Notes: generated by a model from the letters alone, not told the origin. Numbered from the stretch's first letter, positions 18,842 through 27,943 are shown. The stretch is 64,000 nt of DNA from Gp6-AA40 sp963742105 (GCA_963742105.1 CAVUKN010000005.1:1364001-1428000); one strand, 5' to 3'. Made by a program: numbers and translations.

Positions 18842-18993
18842 GAGGTTCCTTGTTGCTGCGCTGCGAGAATGCAAACGCGTCTACCCACACCTAACCTCGG
18901 TGTCGATGCGAATATTCCAGGATGCGAAGGATGCGAGAGATGTCGTCGACGCTGCACGCGTGACGACGGCTGCGTGGGTATGGTGAGCTGGCT

Positions 18994-21354
18994 TTACGCG
19001 AGCTGCGCGCTTCTCGAGCTGCGGTCGATGTCGTTGATCAGCGAATCGATCGAGGTCACACGCCCTGCCGCGTACGCGCGGGACCAGCGATCGGGACCGA
19101 GGCGCGTGCGCGCCTGCCGTTCCGACAGCTCCTGGAGGTCCCGAACCGACTTGTCGACGACCGTGATGCCGGTGCGTTCGGTGACGGCATCACGCACGCC
19201 GAGGATACGGGCCGCCCACGTGTCGTCCCCCTTGAGGGTCGCTGCCGCCAGCAGCGGAACCAGCGCGTACGCGAACGCGAAGGTGTCGTGCAGCTCGCGG
19301 ATGCGGGTCAGGCTTTCGCGCACAACGGTGATCGCCGCATCGGCGTTGCCGCGGCGCACCGCCAGGACGGCGCGGACATACAGCGCCCAGGTGAGGAACC
19401 ACGGACCTGCCTGTTGCAGCACTGCCGCGGCTTCGTCGAGCAGCCGTTCGGCACCGGCATGATCGCCGGTCGCCAGCGCGAGCACCGCCATTCCATTCAG
19501 CGCGTTACCGGTGCCCGATGGAACCGCGAGCGTCCGGAAGGTTTCGATGCTGCGCGCGAACCGCGCGCGGGCCGCGGTGAGATGCCCGAGGGCGTGTTCG
19601 ACGTGACCGAAAATATGTTCGGCGTTCGCGACGGTTTCCACGTCGCCCGCGGTGTGCGCCAGCGCCAACGTACGATCGAGCCCTGCACGTGCGCGTTCCA
19701 AGGCGCCTTGCGTCCACCACATCCCGGCCGCCCCCAGCAGTACCCTGGATTCAGCCGCGACGGGAAGTTCCGGCAGACTGAGAATCTGTTCGTACCATTG
19801 CAGGCCCTCGGACGCGTGTCCCCGTATCAGCCAGAAGTACTTCAACCCCCAGGCGACGTCGGCAGCCTCGGTGGAACGTCCGTGCTCAATCAGCCACGCG
19901 AGGGTGACGCGGTAGCTCTCGAGATCGTCACGAACGCGGTCGAGCCACTCGCCCTGCGCCGCTCCGACCAATCCCCTGGCCGCGCGAGACGCTTCGCCGA
20001 CGCAGTAACGCGCGAGTCCCTCGAGCGCGTCATCACGTTCACCGGCCGCGGCGAGCTCGAGCGCCGCGTAGGCGCGAACGGTTTCGAGCATTTGGTACAA
20101 CGGACGCGACGCCACTGACGTCGCGGTGCGGACGACCAGGCTCTTGTCGATCAAGGCCGCCACCGCGTCGAGCGCGTCGTCACCGTCGGCCGACGAACCC
20201 TCGGCACCAGCAAGAACCGCCGCCGCGGCCGCGAGCGGAAACCGTCCCGGCAGTGCACCAAGCCGCCGGAACGCGCGCTGTTCATTGGGCTGCAGCAGTT
20301 GATAGCTCCAGGCTACCGTCGCGTTGATGGTTCGCTGACGCTCGGGCAGGTCGCGCGGGCCGGCGCCCGCGAGCAGGACATCATGAGCCAGCCGGCGCAG
20401 CAGTTCGTCGGCGGTCAGCGTCTTCAGCCATGGAGCGGCAAGCTCGAGCGCGAGCGGCAGCGCGTCGAGCCGCTGACAGATGGCCGTAATGGTGTGGCCA
20501 TTGGCGGCGGTGACGCAGAAGTCGGGGTGCACGTCACGAACCCGCTCTACGAACAGCCGCACCGCTGGCGCGCGCGCGAAATCGGCCGGCGATGTGGCAT
20601 TGGCGGCTACGTTCAGCGCCAGCGGGCCGACGACGTACTCGCGTTCGCCGCGAATGCGCAGCGCCGCCCGGCTGGTGGTCAGCACACGGAGGGCCGCAAC
20701 CGCTTTCAGGAGGTCGGCGACAATTGGCGTCGCGTCGAGCACCTGCTCGAAGTTGTCCAGCACGAGCAGCGTGGCGTGACTGTCGCACGCTGCACGAACG
20801 CGTTTCGCCAGATCGACGGTGGTCACGTCCGGCAGTCCGAGCGCTTCGGCGATTGCGGATGCCACGAACGGAGGATGCCTGATCGCGGCCAGCGGCACGA
20901 ATGCGACACGGGTGGTCCCCGCATCGGCCGTTGCGCGCGCGAGCTCCAGCGCCAGCCGCGTCTTGCCCACCCCTCCGGGCCCGGTGAGCGTGATCAGACG
21001 CGCCGTCGAGTCTGCCAGCCACCGCTGCAGCGTCTGAAGGTCCACCTCGCGGCCGACGAGCATGGTCAACGCCAGCGGCAACGAGCTGTCCTGAAGAGGA
21101 TCGATCGCGGTCGACGGCGCCGCGGTCCGTGCGCTCGCCAGAAGCGCGTCGCGGGTGGCTCCGGTCAGGTCGAGCGCGGCCGACAACGCGCGGACAGTCT
21201 CGACGTGCGGCCGTCGTCGTTCTCCGCGCTCGAGGGCGCTGACGGCGTGCACGGAAAGACCGGCGATGGTCGCGAGCTCTTCCTGAGTGAACCCGGCCGT
21301 CTCGCGGAGCGCCTTGAGTTGTGCGCCAAAGGACCGCTGAGTGCCAGCTGGCAT
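18994..21354 (-). CDS. XRE-NTPase-TPR transcriptional regulator (STAND type)
   Basis: The 786-residue protein starts with a helix-turn-helix of the XRE type (residues 8-62, FTQEELATIAGLSVHAVSALERG), then an NB-ARC-like ATPase: Walker A GPGGVGKT at 125-132 and Walker B LLVLDNFEQ at 196-204. Residues 460-750 are TPR-like helical repeats. This is the STAND design in which ligand binding by the repeats drives ATP-dependent oligomerisation and DNA binding. The effector is unknown. TAAAAT nine bases before the ATG suggests a leaderless message. It lies between the DUF3455 gene and the sigma operon on the same strand; either could be a target. Confidence 0.85.
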   Translation of the reverse strand: MPAGTQRSFGAQLKALRETAGFTQEELATIAGLSVHAVSALERGERRRPHVETVRALSAALDLTGATRDALLASARTAAPSTAIDPLQDSSLPLALTMLVGREVDLQTLQRWLADSTARLITLTGPGGVGKTRLALELARATADAGTTRVAFVPLAAIRHPPFVASAIAEALGLPDVTTVDLAKRVRAACDSHATLLVLDNFEQVLDATPIVADLLKAVAALRVLTTSRAALRIRGEREYVVGPLALNVAANATSPADFARAPAVRLFVERVRDVHPDFCVTAANGHTITAICQRLDALPLALELAAPWLKTLTADELLRRLAHDVLLAGAGPRDLPERQRTINATVAWSYQLLQPNEQRAFRRLGALPGRFPLAAAAAVLAGAEGSSADGDDALDAVAALIDKSLVVRTATSVASRPLYQMLETVRAYAALELAAAGERDDALEGLARYCVGEASRAARGLVGAAQGEWLDRVRDDLESYRVTLAWLIEHGRSTEAADVAWGLKYFWLIRGHASEGLQWYEQILSLPELPVAAESRVLLGAAGMWWTQGALERARAGLDRTLALAHTAGDVETVANAEHIFGHVEHALGHLTAARARFARSIETFRTLAVPSGTGNALNGMAVLALATGDHAGAERLLDEAAAVLQQAGPWFLTWALYVRAVLAVRRGNADAAITVVRESLTRIRELHDTFAFAYALVPLLAAATLKGDDTWAARILGVRDAVTERTGITVVDKSVRDLQELSERQARTRLGPDRWSRAYAAGRVTSIDSLINDIDRSSRSAQLA

Positions 21355-21363
21355 GGCGGTCCG

Positions 21364-21369
21364 ATTTTA
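21364..21369 (-). promoter_or_regulatory. Leaderless-type -10 element of the STAND regulator
   Basis: TAAAAT on the minus strand ends nine bases before the ATG at 21354; the spacer GGACCGCC has no clear ribosome-binding site. Confidence 0.4.
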
Positions 21370-21447
21370 CCGCCGGATCCGGGTGCGCCTACTCACGATT
21401 GTTGCCGGCACTGACACTCCGACCACTGCGGCTTCAGTTCGGTCAGC

Positions 21448-22455
21448 TCACGACGCGACGAATTCGTCAGGCGCGTCGACAGCCGTCTCATCCAGCAGCC
21501 GATGTTTCGCCAGGTAGTACGAGAGGGCTCGCGGGCTGATGCCCATGAGCTTCGCGGCATGCCCCTTCTGAGCCGAGATCGCCAGGGCACGGCGGATGGT
21601 CTCGCGCTCGATCCATTCGATGTTCTGCCGCAGCTTCAGTGACGGGACATCGGTTCTCGTCGCGTTCGCCCTGTCGATTGTGATCGCGTCGCTCGTAATC
21701 GTCGTTCCGGTCGTCAGCACGACTGCGCGTTCGATGGTGTTCTCCAGCTCGCGTACATTTCCCGGCCAGTGGTGGTCCTGCAGCGACGACACCACGCCGT
21801 CATCCACCGCCTCGATCGTCTTGCCGATCCGCGCGGCGTGTTTGCACGCCAGGTAGTCGATGAGGAGCGGGAGGTCCTCGGGACGTTCGCGCAGGGCCGG
21901 TATGGCAATGGGCACCACCTGCAGGCGATAGAACAGGTCCTCCTGAAACCGGCCGGTGTTCACCAGTTGGCGCAGGTCGCGGTTGGTAGCGGCGATGACA
22001 CGAACATCCACGCGTTCGGCCCATTCGGCCCCGAGTGGCTCGATCTCACGTTCCTGCAGCACCCGTAACAACTTGGCCTGCAGCCCGACCGCCATGGTCG
22101 CGATCTCGTCAAGGAAGATCGATCCGCCATGCGCCAGCGAAAACTTCCCGCGCTTCGCACTCCTCGCGTCGGTGAACGCACCTTTGACGTGTCCGAAGAG
22201 CTCCGATTCCACCAGTGTGTCGGGGATCGCGGCACAGTTGATCTTGACGAACGGCTCGTCACGCTGCGCGCTCCGTGTGTGTACGGCGCGGGCGACCAGT
22301 TCCTTCCCGGTCCCGGTCTCGCCGGTGATGAGAACCGTGCTCCGAGTGGTCGACAGGAGCTCGATCCGGTGGATGACTTCCGCCATCCCGCGGCTGCGCG
22401 TGACGATGCCGTATCGCTCGAACTGCTCGCCGAAACCGGTCAGGCCAAGTCTCAC
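21448..22455 (-). CDS. Sigma-54-dependent transcriptional activator, AAA+ and Fis domains
   Basis: Translation begins at GTG 22455, which overlaps the stop of the ECF sigma gene (GTGA) and has AGGAGG five bases upstream. The 335 residues are almost only the central AAA+ domain: Walker A GETGTGKE (45-52), the sigma-54 contact loop GAFTDA (92-97), Walker B GGSIFLDEI (110-118), and the sensor and arginine segment, ending in a Fis helix-turn-helix (AAKLMGISPRALSYYLAKHRL). Only about 20 residues precede the ATPase, so there is no receiver or GAF domain; control must be through partners, as in PspF. It is last in the operon with an ECF sigma factor and an epimerase-like protein. Confidence 0.9.
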   Translation of the reverse strand: MRLGLTGFGEQFERYGIVTRSRGMAEVIHRIELLSTTRSTVLITGETGTGKELVARAVHTRSAQRDEPFVKINCAAIPDTLVESELFGHVKGAFTDARSAKRGKFSLAHGGSIFLDEIATMAVGLQAKLLRVLQEREIEPLGAEWAERVDVRVIAATNRDLRQLVNTGRFQEDLFYRLQVVPIAIPALRERPEDLPLLIDYLACKHAARIGKTIEAVDDGVVSSLQDHHWPGNVRELENTIERAVVLTTGTTITSDAITIDRANATRTDVPSLKLRQNIEWIERETIRRALAISAQKGHAAKLMGISPRALSYYLAKHRLLDETAVDAPDEFVAS

Positions 22456-23102
22456 AATGCCTCCTCTTGCATTTCGATCCCGCCGCCATCGTCCCGGCCG
22501 ATGCGTCGATCCCAGGGCTGCGCGTGCCGTATCCCGGCGCCCTGGCGTGCGCGCGTTTCCGTCTCCTGGTGCTGGGCGTGCACAGCGTCGCGCAAGGCGC
22601 GACGCGCGCGTGACAGCCGGGACATGACGGTGCCAATCGGAATTCGCAGCGCGTCGGCGAGCTCCTGGTACGACAGTCCCTGCAGTTCGCGAAGGACCAG
22701 CAGGCGGCGAAGACGAGCGGGCAGTCGGCTCAACGCGTCTTCCATCAGGCGGACTTCACATCCGTGCAGGAACAGGGCTTCGGGATCGGAACCTGCCCGT
22801 TCACCGCTGTGGTGCGCTTCGTCGAACGAATCGGTCGGCGGCTGAACGCGTTGCGAGCGCCACGCATAGCAGGTGTTGCGGACGATTCGGAGGAACCACG
22901 CGCGCGCGTTGCCGCCTTTGAAGGTCTGAAAGTAACGGAAGGCGCGCAGCGATGCCTCCTGCATGACATCCTCGGCGTCCTGTTCGTTGCCCATGCGCCA
23001 ACGCGCGAGGCGGCGGCCGGCATCGAGGTGCGGAACGACGACCTCGTCGAAACTGTGACCAGCCGTGGGCGTGACGTTGGGATCCGCGCGTCTGCTACTC
23101 AT
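22452..23102 (-). CDS. ECF-type RNA polymerase sigma factor
   Basis: The 216-residue product has sigma region 2 (DAEDVMQEASLRAFRYFQTFKGGNARAWFLRIVRNTCY, spanning roughly residues 42-80) and region 4 (LPARLRRLLVLRELQGLSYQELADALRIPIGTVMSRLSRARRAL, roughly 125-168). I place the start at ATG 23102, with GGAG six bases upstream; the frame is open further but runs antisense-free through the epimerase-like gene in another phase. It overlaps that gene by eight bases (ATGAGTAG). No anti-sigma gene is adjacent, which is unusual; the C-terminal 45 residues after region 4 are a basic extension that could be regulatory. Confidence 0.88.
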   Translation of the reverse strand: MSSRRADPNVTPTAGHSFDEVVVPHLDAGRRLARWRMGNEQDAEDVMQEASLRAFRYFQTFKGGNARAWFLRIVRNTCYAWRSQRVQPPTDSFDEAHHSGERAGSDPEALFLHGCEVRLMEDALSRLPARLRRLLVLRELQGLSYQELADALRIPIGTVMSRLSRARRALRDAVHAQHQETETRARQGAGIRHAQPWDRRIGRDDGGGIEMQEEAL

Positions 23103-24033
23103 GAAGAGCTCCGACCACCTGCTGCAACCCCTGCTCGAGGGTCGGATAGCGGAAGCGAAAGCCGGTTCCGCGCAGCCGGATGTTGGCGAATACGGCGTCG
23201 GTTCTGATGTCGTGCGCCAGCACCGGGCCGGCGACGAAACGGATGGCGGCCGCCGGCACTCGCCGCACACGCAGCGGACATCCGGCGAGGCGCGCGAATG
23301 TTGCAGCCAGGTCGTGCAGCCGCACGGGATCGCTGTTGACGACGAAGTAGCGCCGTCCCTCTTCGCCGTGCTCGGCCAGGTGGATGAGCGCGCGGGCGCA
23401 GTCGTGGACATGAATCGGCGAGACCCACGGGCCGGTTTGTCCGAACTGGAGCACACGGCGGCCCGTGATGATCGGGTCGATGACCCGTTCGCGAAACCAC
23501 GATCCGTTGCCGTATACCCAGCCTGGTAACGCGGTGATGATCGGCAATCCCGCCGCAATGTAACCATCGAGCCGATCGAGCGCAGGCGTCAGACAGCGTC
23601 CCCAGGCGGACGGACGCGGTGGCTCGTCCTCGGTGATGGCGCGTGAACCGAGCGCACCATAACAGCTCGTATCGGCGACGTAGACGATGCGGCGGGTCGC
23701 GCTTCCGGCGAGGACGTCCAGCAACGGGGCATCCAGCGCGACGCGTTCGCGAGCGATTCGGGCCGCGTCGGCCCGACTGACACGGGGGCCGCGTACGGGA
23801 TGAGGCGGAAGATGAAACACCCAGTCTGCCGGCGCTTCGTCGAGCCATTGGCCGGGATCCCGTAGATCGCCGATCACCGCGACTGCGCCGGCGCGACGCA
23901 CCCGATCCGCCCCGTCAACCGACCGCGTGAGCCCGAACACCTGGCAGCCACGTGCGATGAGCAGATGGATCAATTCGGTGCCGATGAATCCTCCGGCTCC
24001 GGTCACGAACGCTGTTACCCCCTGGCGCGCCAT
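23095..24033 (-). CDS. NAD(P)-binding epimerase/dehydratase-like protein, catalytic pair replaced
   Basis: The 312-residue product is an extended SDR protein with the dinucleotide motif TGAGGFIG (11-18) and DLRDP at 56-60, and the usual later segments TALPGWVYGNG, GQTGPWVSPIHVHDCARALI. At the position of the catalytic YxxxK the sequence reads WGRCL (144-148), so Tyr is Trp and Lys is Leu. It therefore probably binds NAD(P) without being a normal oxidoreductase. It is the first gene of an operon whose other members are an ECF sigma factor and a sigma-54 activator, with overlapping stops and starts. A redox- or ligand-sensing role is an inference from that context. A nested palindrome lies 58 bases upstream. 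Confidence 0.8.
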   Translation of the reverse strand: MARQGVTAFVTGAGGFIGTELIHLLIARGCQVFGLTRSVDGADRVRRAGAVAVIGDLRDPGQWLDEAPADWVFHLPPHPVRGPRVSRADAARIARERVALDAPLLDVLAGSATRRIVYVADTSCYGALGSRAITEDEPPRPSAWGRCLTPALDRLDGYIAAGLPIITALPGWVYGNGSWFRERVIDPIITGRRVLQFGQTGPWVSPIHVHDCARALIHLAEHGEEGRRYFVVNSDPVRLHDLAATFARLAGCPLRVRRVPAAAIRFVAGPVLAHDIRTDAVFANIRLRGTGFRFRYPTLEQGLQQVVGALHE

Positions 24034-24091
24034 GGCGGCGAGTGTGGAGCGCCGATCCGCCGCACTGCCACCCACAGCGGCCGCACAGCGC

Positions 24092-24121
24092 CCGTACTGC
24101 ACCCGTACGGTGCCAGTACGG
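24092..24121. promoter_or_regulatory. 30-bp nested palindrome, candidate operator
   Basis: The outer arms CCGTACTG (24092-24099) and CAGTACGG (24114-24121) are perfect inverted repeats, and the inner part CACC-CGTAC-GGTG is itself palindromic. It lies between the divergent epimerase-like operon (start 24033) and the cupredoxin gene (start 24257). The symmetry fits a dimeric or tetrameric DNA-binding protein controlling the sigma-factor operon, the cupredoxin gene, or both. Confidence 0.6.
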
Positions 24122-24256
24122 AGGCGTCGGCACCGCACCCACGTCATGCGCCCGCATAGCCGGCACGAGTCGTGGTACGCGCTTACCTGCGGGACCGCAC
24201 CTTGTTCACGTGAATATTTCCGGGCTGCGTGCGATTAGGACGGACAAGAGGTACAC

Positions 24257-24649
24257 ATGTCTTCATTCCGTCTCGTCCTTCTGTCAGCATTTGTGATGTC
24301 TGTAACGGCCTGCGGCAGCAGCTCGCCGGACCCGGCTGCCCCCTCGCCGTCACCGTCACCCAGTCCCGTCGCGTCGGGGTCCTCGTCGACGGTGTCGATT
24401 CCTTCCGGCGCCGAAACGCTCGGCAGCAGAGCGTTTGTGCCCAGCGAACTGGACGTCGTCGCGGGTACCGCGGTGACGTGGACCAACACCGATTCGGTCG
24501 CACACACCTCCACGTCGGACGCCCCCGGCTGGAATTCCGGCACCATCGCACCCGGACGGCAGTTTTCAACCGTGTTCCAAACGGCCGGAACCTTTTCGTA
24601 TCACTGTTCGATTCACCCGGGGATGGTCGGAACGGTCGTGGTCCGGTGA
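24257..24649 (+). CDS. Cupredoxin (plastocyanin-like) lipoprotein
   Basis: The 130-residue product has a lipoprotein signal with Cys19 in SVTAC, a Ser/Pro linker (residues 22-44) and one cupredoxin domain. The type 1 copper ligands are visible: His83 (VAHTS), Cys117, His120 and Met123 in YHCSIHPGM. It is a periplasmic electron carrier anchored to a membrane. AAGAGG seven bases before the ATG is the ribosome-binding site. It is divergent from the sigma-factor operon, with the palindrome between them. Confidence 0.92.
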   Translation: MSSFRLVLLSAFVMSVTACGSSSPDPAAPSPSPSPSPVASGSSSTVSIPSGAETLGSRAFVPSELDVVAGTAVTWTNTDSVAHTSTSDAPGWNSGTIAPGRQFSTVFQTAGTFSYHCSIHPGMVGTVVVR

Positions 24650-24861
24650 GGCGACGCTGAAGACACGTTTGGCGTGCTGACCGGATCCCGCTCGAGCGCA
24701 GGGTCCGGTCGGGTGTGCCGCTGAGGCGAGTGGTTGGGACTGGGTGCCACTCTCGCTGGCTGACCTATGATTTCCCCGCCGGTGTTTTGGCGGTTGCATC
24801 GAAGGGGAGTGGCGACAGTGAAGGATCTCGAAGGGTTGCGGTTCCTGGCGTCGGCAAGGTG

Positions 24862-26025
24862 ATGGCGCCGTCATCTCGCATCAAGGCCGCCGATGCGGCG
24901 TTCTCTGCGGTCAAGGCGTTCTATTCATCGTCGCAGTATGCCGAGCAGCGTTTCGCCCCGGACGTCTGCGACTTCACCTTCGGCAATCCCCACGAGTTTC
25001 CGTTGCCGGGTCTCGTCGCCGCCATCCGCGATCGCGCGGTGCCGCACGACAAGAACTGGTTTGCCTACAAGACCAGCGAGGAAGGACCGCAGGCTTTTCT
25101 TGCTCAGCATCTGAGCCGCGAGCTGGAGCTGCCGTTTGCCCCGACCGACATCGCGCTGACGACGGGCGCCTTCGCCGCGAATATGCTCGCCTTTCATCAC
25201 GTGCTGGATCCCGGTGACGAGGCGATCTTTTCGGAGCCGGCGTGGTTCTGCTATGAGCCGCTGCTGCTTGCCGCGTCGGGCGTGCCGCGCAAGGTGATGC
25301 TCAGAGCGCCACGGTTCGATCTGGACCTCGACGCCATCGACGCGGCGATCACTCACAAAACCCGACTGGTCATCGTCAACACGCCTCACAATCCGACGGG
25401 TCGCATTTATACCCGCGACACCTTGCAGCAGCTGGCGGCACTGCTGGAACGTGCGTCGGCGCGCATCGGCCACCGCATCTACCTGCTGTCGGATGAACCG
25501 TACCGGCGGCTCCGGTTCGATGAGCGGCCATTCCATAGTCCGGCCGCCGTCTACCCGTGGACGTTCATTTCCTACAGTTACGGGAAGGTCCTGCTGTCGC
25601 CGGGGCAGCGGCTCGGGTATCTCGCGATTTCGCCGCGGATGCCCGAGGCCGAGCGTCGATCCTTCAGTGATGCCATGCTGGCTGCGCAGATGGCGCTCGG
25701 CTGGTGCTTCCCGAACGCCGTGATGCAGTACGCGTTGCCTGATCTCGAGACGCTGTCGATTGATCGAACGGCGCTGGCCAGGCGGCGTGACCGGTTGATG
25801 GGTGTGCTGCGGGAAAACGGCTATGACGTCCTGCCGCCCGAGGGTACTTTTTATCTGTGGAGCAAATGGCCACCCGGAGATCCCGAGCAGCTCTGGACGC
25901 GGCTAGCCGACCGGAACGTCTTCGTCCTGCCGGGCAGCATGATGAATACGCCGGCCTACTTCCGCATCAGCCTGACTGCGTCCGATGAGATGGTCGAGCG
26001 GGCGCTCCCGGCATTCCGACGCTAG
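24862..26025 (+). CDS. PLP-dependent aminotransferase, class I/II fold
   Basis: The 387-residue product (start at ATG 24862) has all fold type I marks: NPTG at 177-180, Asp211 and Tyr214 in SDEPYRR, the PLP lysine Lys242 in SYSYGK, Arg250 in SPGQR, and a C-terminal carboxylate-binding Arg in PAYFRISLT. It transfers an amino group between an amino acid and a 2-oxo acid in the cytoplasm; the sequence does not fix the substrate. The ATG has only AAGGTG directly before it, so an upstream in-frame start is possible; the frame is open to 24715. No biosynthetic neighbour hints at the pathway. Confidence 0.85.
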   Translation: MAPSSRIKAADAAFSAVKAFYSSSQYAEQRFAPDVCDFTFGNPHEFPLPGLVAAIRDRAVPHDKNWFAYKTSEEGPQAFLAQHLSRELELPFAPTDIALTTGAFAANMLAFHHVLDPGDEAIFSEPAWFCYEPLLLAASGVPRKVMLRAPRFDLDLDAIDAAITHKTRLVIVNTPHNPTGRIYTRDTLQQLAALLERASARIGHRIYLLSDEPYRRLRFDERPFHSPAAVYPWTFISYSYGKVLLSPGQRLGYLAISPRMPEAERRSFSDAMLAAQMALGWCFPNAVMQYALPDLETLSIDRTALARRRDRLMGVLRENGYDVLPPEGTFYLWSKWPPGDPEQLWTRLADRNVFVLPGSMMNTPAYFRISLTASDEMVERALPAFRR

Positions 26026-26137
26026 CGCTCCGTGTGTTCGTCTCGCCGAGGCTCGTGTTCGCGACGTATGGAACGTCGCGCGCCGTGAAGCGCGAGCCGC
26101 GCTTGTTTCTCTGGTCGGCAGCGGCACATTCGCGCGC

Positions 26138-26143
26138 TAATCT
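26138..26143 (+). promoter_or_regulatory. Leaderless-type -10 element of the C-terminal haem protein gene
   Basis: TAATCT at 26138-26143 is followed by seven bases and the ATG at 26151, the same spacing as in front of the cytochrome c gene at 54958. No ribosome-binding site is present. Confidence 0.45.
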
Positions 26144-26150
26144 ATGCCGC

Positions 26151-26678
26151 ATGCGCAGGACGGGAGCGGCTCTCTGCATCGCGTTGACGACCGGTGTGTT
26201 GTCGATCATGGCGCAGGCGCCGCCGCGAGCGGGACAACAGGTTCACGCGAACCTGAACCAGTTGATGCGTGGCGCTCTATACCCCGCTGCCAATGTAGTG
26301 TTCTCCGCGCAAGCCAGCAATCCTGGAGACGTGAAGCCGATCCCCGGTCAGGACCCCTCGATGGCGACCGACCCGCTGACCAGCACGTTCGGTGGCTGGC
26401 TGGCTGTCGAGAACGCGGCGCTGACGCTCGCGGAGTCGGCGAACCTGCTGTCGATCCCGGGACGTGCCTGCTCCAACGGCGTACCGGTTCCAATCACCGA
26501 TCCGGCGTGGGCAACCTTCGTGCAGCAGCTTCGCGACGCCAGCCTGCAGGCGTATCGAGCCGCCCAGGCAAACGATCAGGACAAGATGATCGAAAACTCC
26601 GGGACGCTCAGCGCCGCATGCGCTGATTGTCACCGCAAGTGGAGAGACCGCAGGACGCCTGAGAACCGCTGCCGTTAG
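26151..26678 (+). CDS. Secreted cytochrome with C-terminal haem motif (class II-like)
   Basis: The start at 26151 (175 residues) gives a clean signal peptide (TGAALCIALTTGVLSIMAQA). The only haem site, CADCH at 157-161, is near the C-terminus and follows a run of helices (LNQLMRGALYPAANVVFSAQ, WLAVENAALTLAESANLL, WATFVQQLRDASLQAYRAAQ, DQDKMIENSGTLSAAC). That is the four-helix design of class II cytochromes c. It is a periplasmic electron carrier or gas-binding protein. A basic tail (RDRRTPENRCR) is unusual. Confidence 0.82.
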   Translation: MRRTGAALCIALTTGVLSIMAQAPPRAGQQVHANLNQLMRGALYPAANVVFSAQASNPGDVKPIPGQDPSMATDPLTSTFGGWLAVENAALTLAESANLLSIPGRACSNGVPVPITDPAWATFVQQLRDASLQAYRAAQANDQDKMIENSGTLSAACADCHRKWRDRRTPENRCR

Positions 26679-26761
26679 GCGCCGCGCCTTCGCACCGCCG
26701 TTGTCAACGGACGTCACTCATGGGAGAAGTAGTAAGCCACTCGCCTAGCTTGGTGTCGCGA

Positions 26762-27943
26762 TCAATGTGGGCAGATGATGCCGCTGGTGCCTCGAACGAG
26801 GACAGTGGCATCACAGCTGTAGCTGCCGAAGGTCAGCGACTGGAGATCGACGCGCGTACCGAATGTCAATTGAATGTCGCGGGCGACGTTACCCGTAATC
26901 GTCGAGTTGACGAGAGTGGCCGCTGCGCCGTTGTCGCCGACGAATCCAACCGTGCCGTTTTGCCTGCTGTCGACGCGGGCCTGATTGGACACCGTGATCA
27001 CCGCCTCGTTCAGCACTCGCAAGCCTGTTCGCGTGTTATTGCGAACGCTGACCGTGCTGAAGCCTGGGGCCCCGGAGAACTGCGGATTATTGAACACTGT
27101 CATGACCGAGTTCTGCTGAATCAGCACGCCATCGCCGTTACCCGAGGAGTCGAGCGTCGAACCCGCGTCGAGATCGAGGCCCGACTTCGAGTTCACCGAC
27201 ACGCCGACGCCGGCGTTGCCCGATGCATTGATCGTCCCGCCGAACGATACCAGGTGCGAGCCAGACACGACCGTCAGGCCGGTCGCAAGATTATTGTTCG
27301 CGTTGATCACGCTGGAGGAGTCGTCGATAAAGGCGTTCGCATTCGTCCCGATTTGCACTCCCACCACATTGCCGATTGCCGCGACCGTCGCCTTCGCCAT
27401 CGTCAACGAGCTGCCGTTGACACTGATGCCGAACACCTGGTTGCTCGTCGCGTTCAGCGTCCCGTTCACCCTGATCGCCGACCCGCCTTGAACGTCGAGA
27501 CCGTGAAGACCGTTCTCGGCAATGGTGACGTCCCTGATGACGGCGGTCGAACCGGTCCGCAGGGAGATGCCCGATGCCGCGTTGCCATGGACGTTCATAT
27601 CGGTCAACGACAGGTGGGCGCCGTTGTCGGCGACGATACCGTTTCGGCCGTGCCGGACTTCAAACGAGGCCAGGGTCACGCGGGCGGCGCCAGTGATGGT
27701 GACAGCGTCCTGTGTCCCTCCATCGATGACGGCGTCGCCGACTCCCTCAAGTGTCACGCCGTCGGTGTCGATCACGATCGGGCCCGCACACAGTCCGGTG
27801 AACTTGATCACAAGCGCCTTGTCGCCCAGGGAGGCGACGGCGTCGGCGAGCGATCGCTTGCCGCAATCGAGTGGGTTCTCCGCGAATGCCGGCCGCACGA
27901 CGAGGAAACCGGACACCAGAACGACGATGATGGAACAACGCAT
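26762..27943 (-). CDS. Secreted right-handed parallel beta-helix protein
   Basis: The ATG at 27943 opens a signal peptide (MRCSIIVVLVSGFLVVRPAFA); the product has 393 residues. The mature part begins with CGKRSLADAVASLGDKALVIKFTGLC and continues as about ten coils of 22-25 residues such as VTLASFEVRHGRNGIVADNGAHLSLTDMNVHGNAASG, with NG, SG and N ladders typical of pectate-lyase-like beta helices. It ends with a Cys pair (SYSCDATVLVRGTSGIIC). No lyase catalytic residues are evident. Such proteins bind or cleave polysaccharides or act as surface scaffolds. Confidence 0.82.
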   Translation of the reverse strand: MRCSIIVVLVSGFLVVRPAFAENPLDCGKRSLADAVASLGDKALVIKFTGLCAGPIVIDTDGVTLEGVGDAVIDGGTQDAVTITGAARVTLASFEVRHGRNGIVADNGAHLSLTDMNVHGNAASGISLRTGSTAVIRDVTIAENGLHGLDVQGGSAIRVNGTLNATSNQVFGISVNGSSLTMAKATVAAIGNVVGVQIGTNANAFIDDSSSVINANNNLATGLTVVSGSHLVSFGGTINASGNAGVGVSVNSKSGLDLDAGSTLDSSGNGDGVLIQQNSVMTVFNNPQFSGAPGFSTVSVRNNTRTGLRVLNEAVITVSNQARVDSRQNGTVGFVGDNGAAATLVNSTITGNVARDIQLTFGTRVDLQSLTFGSYSCDATVLVRGTSGIICPH

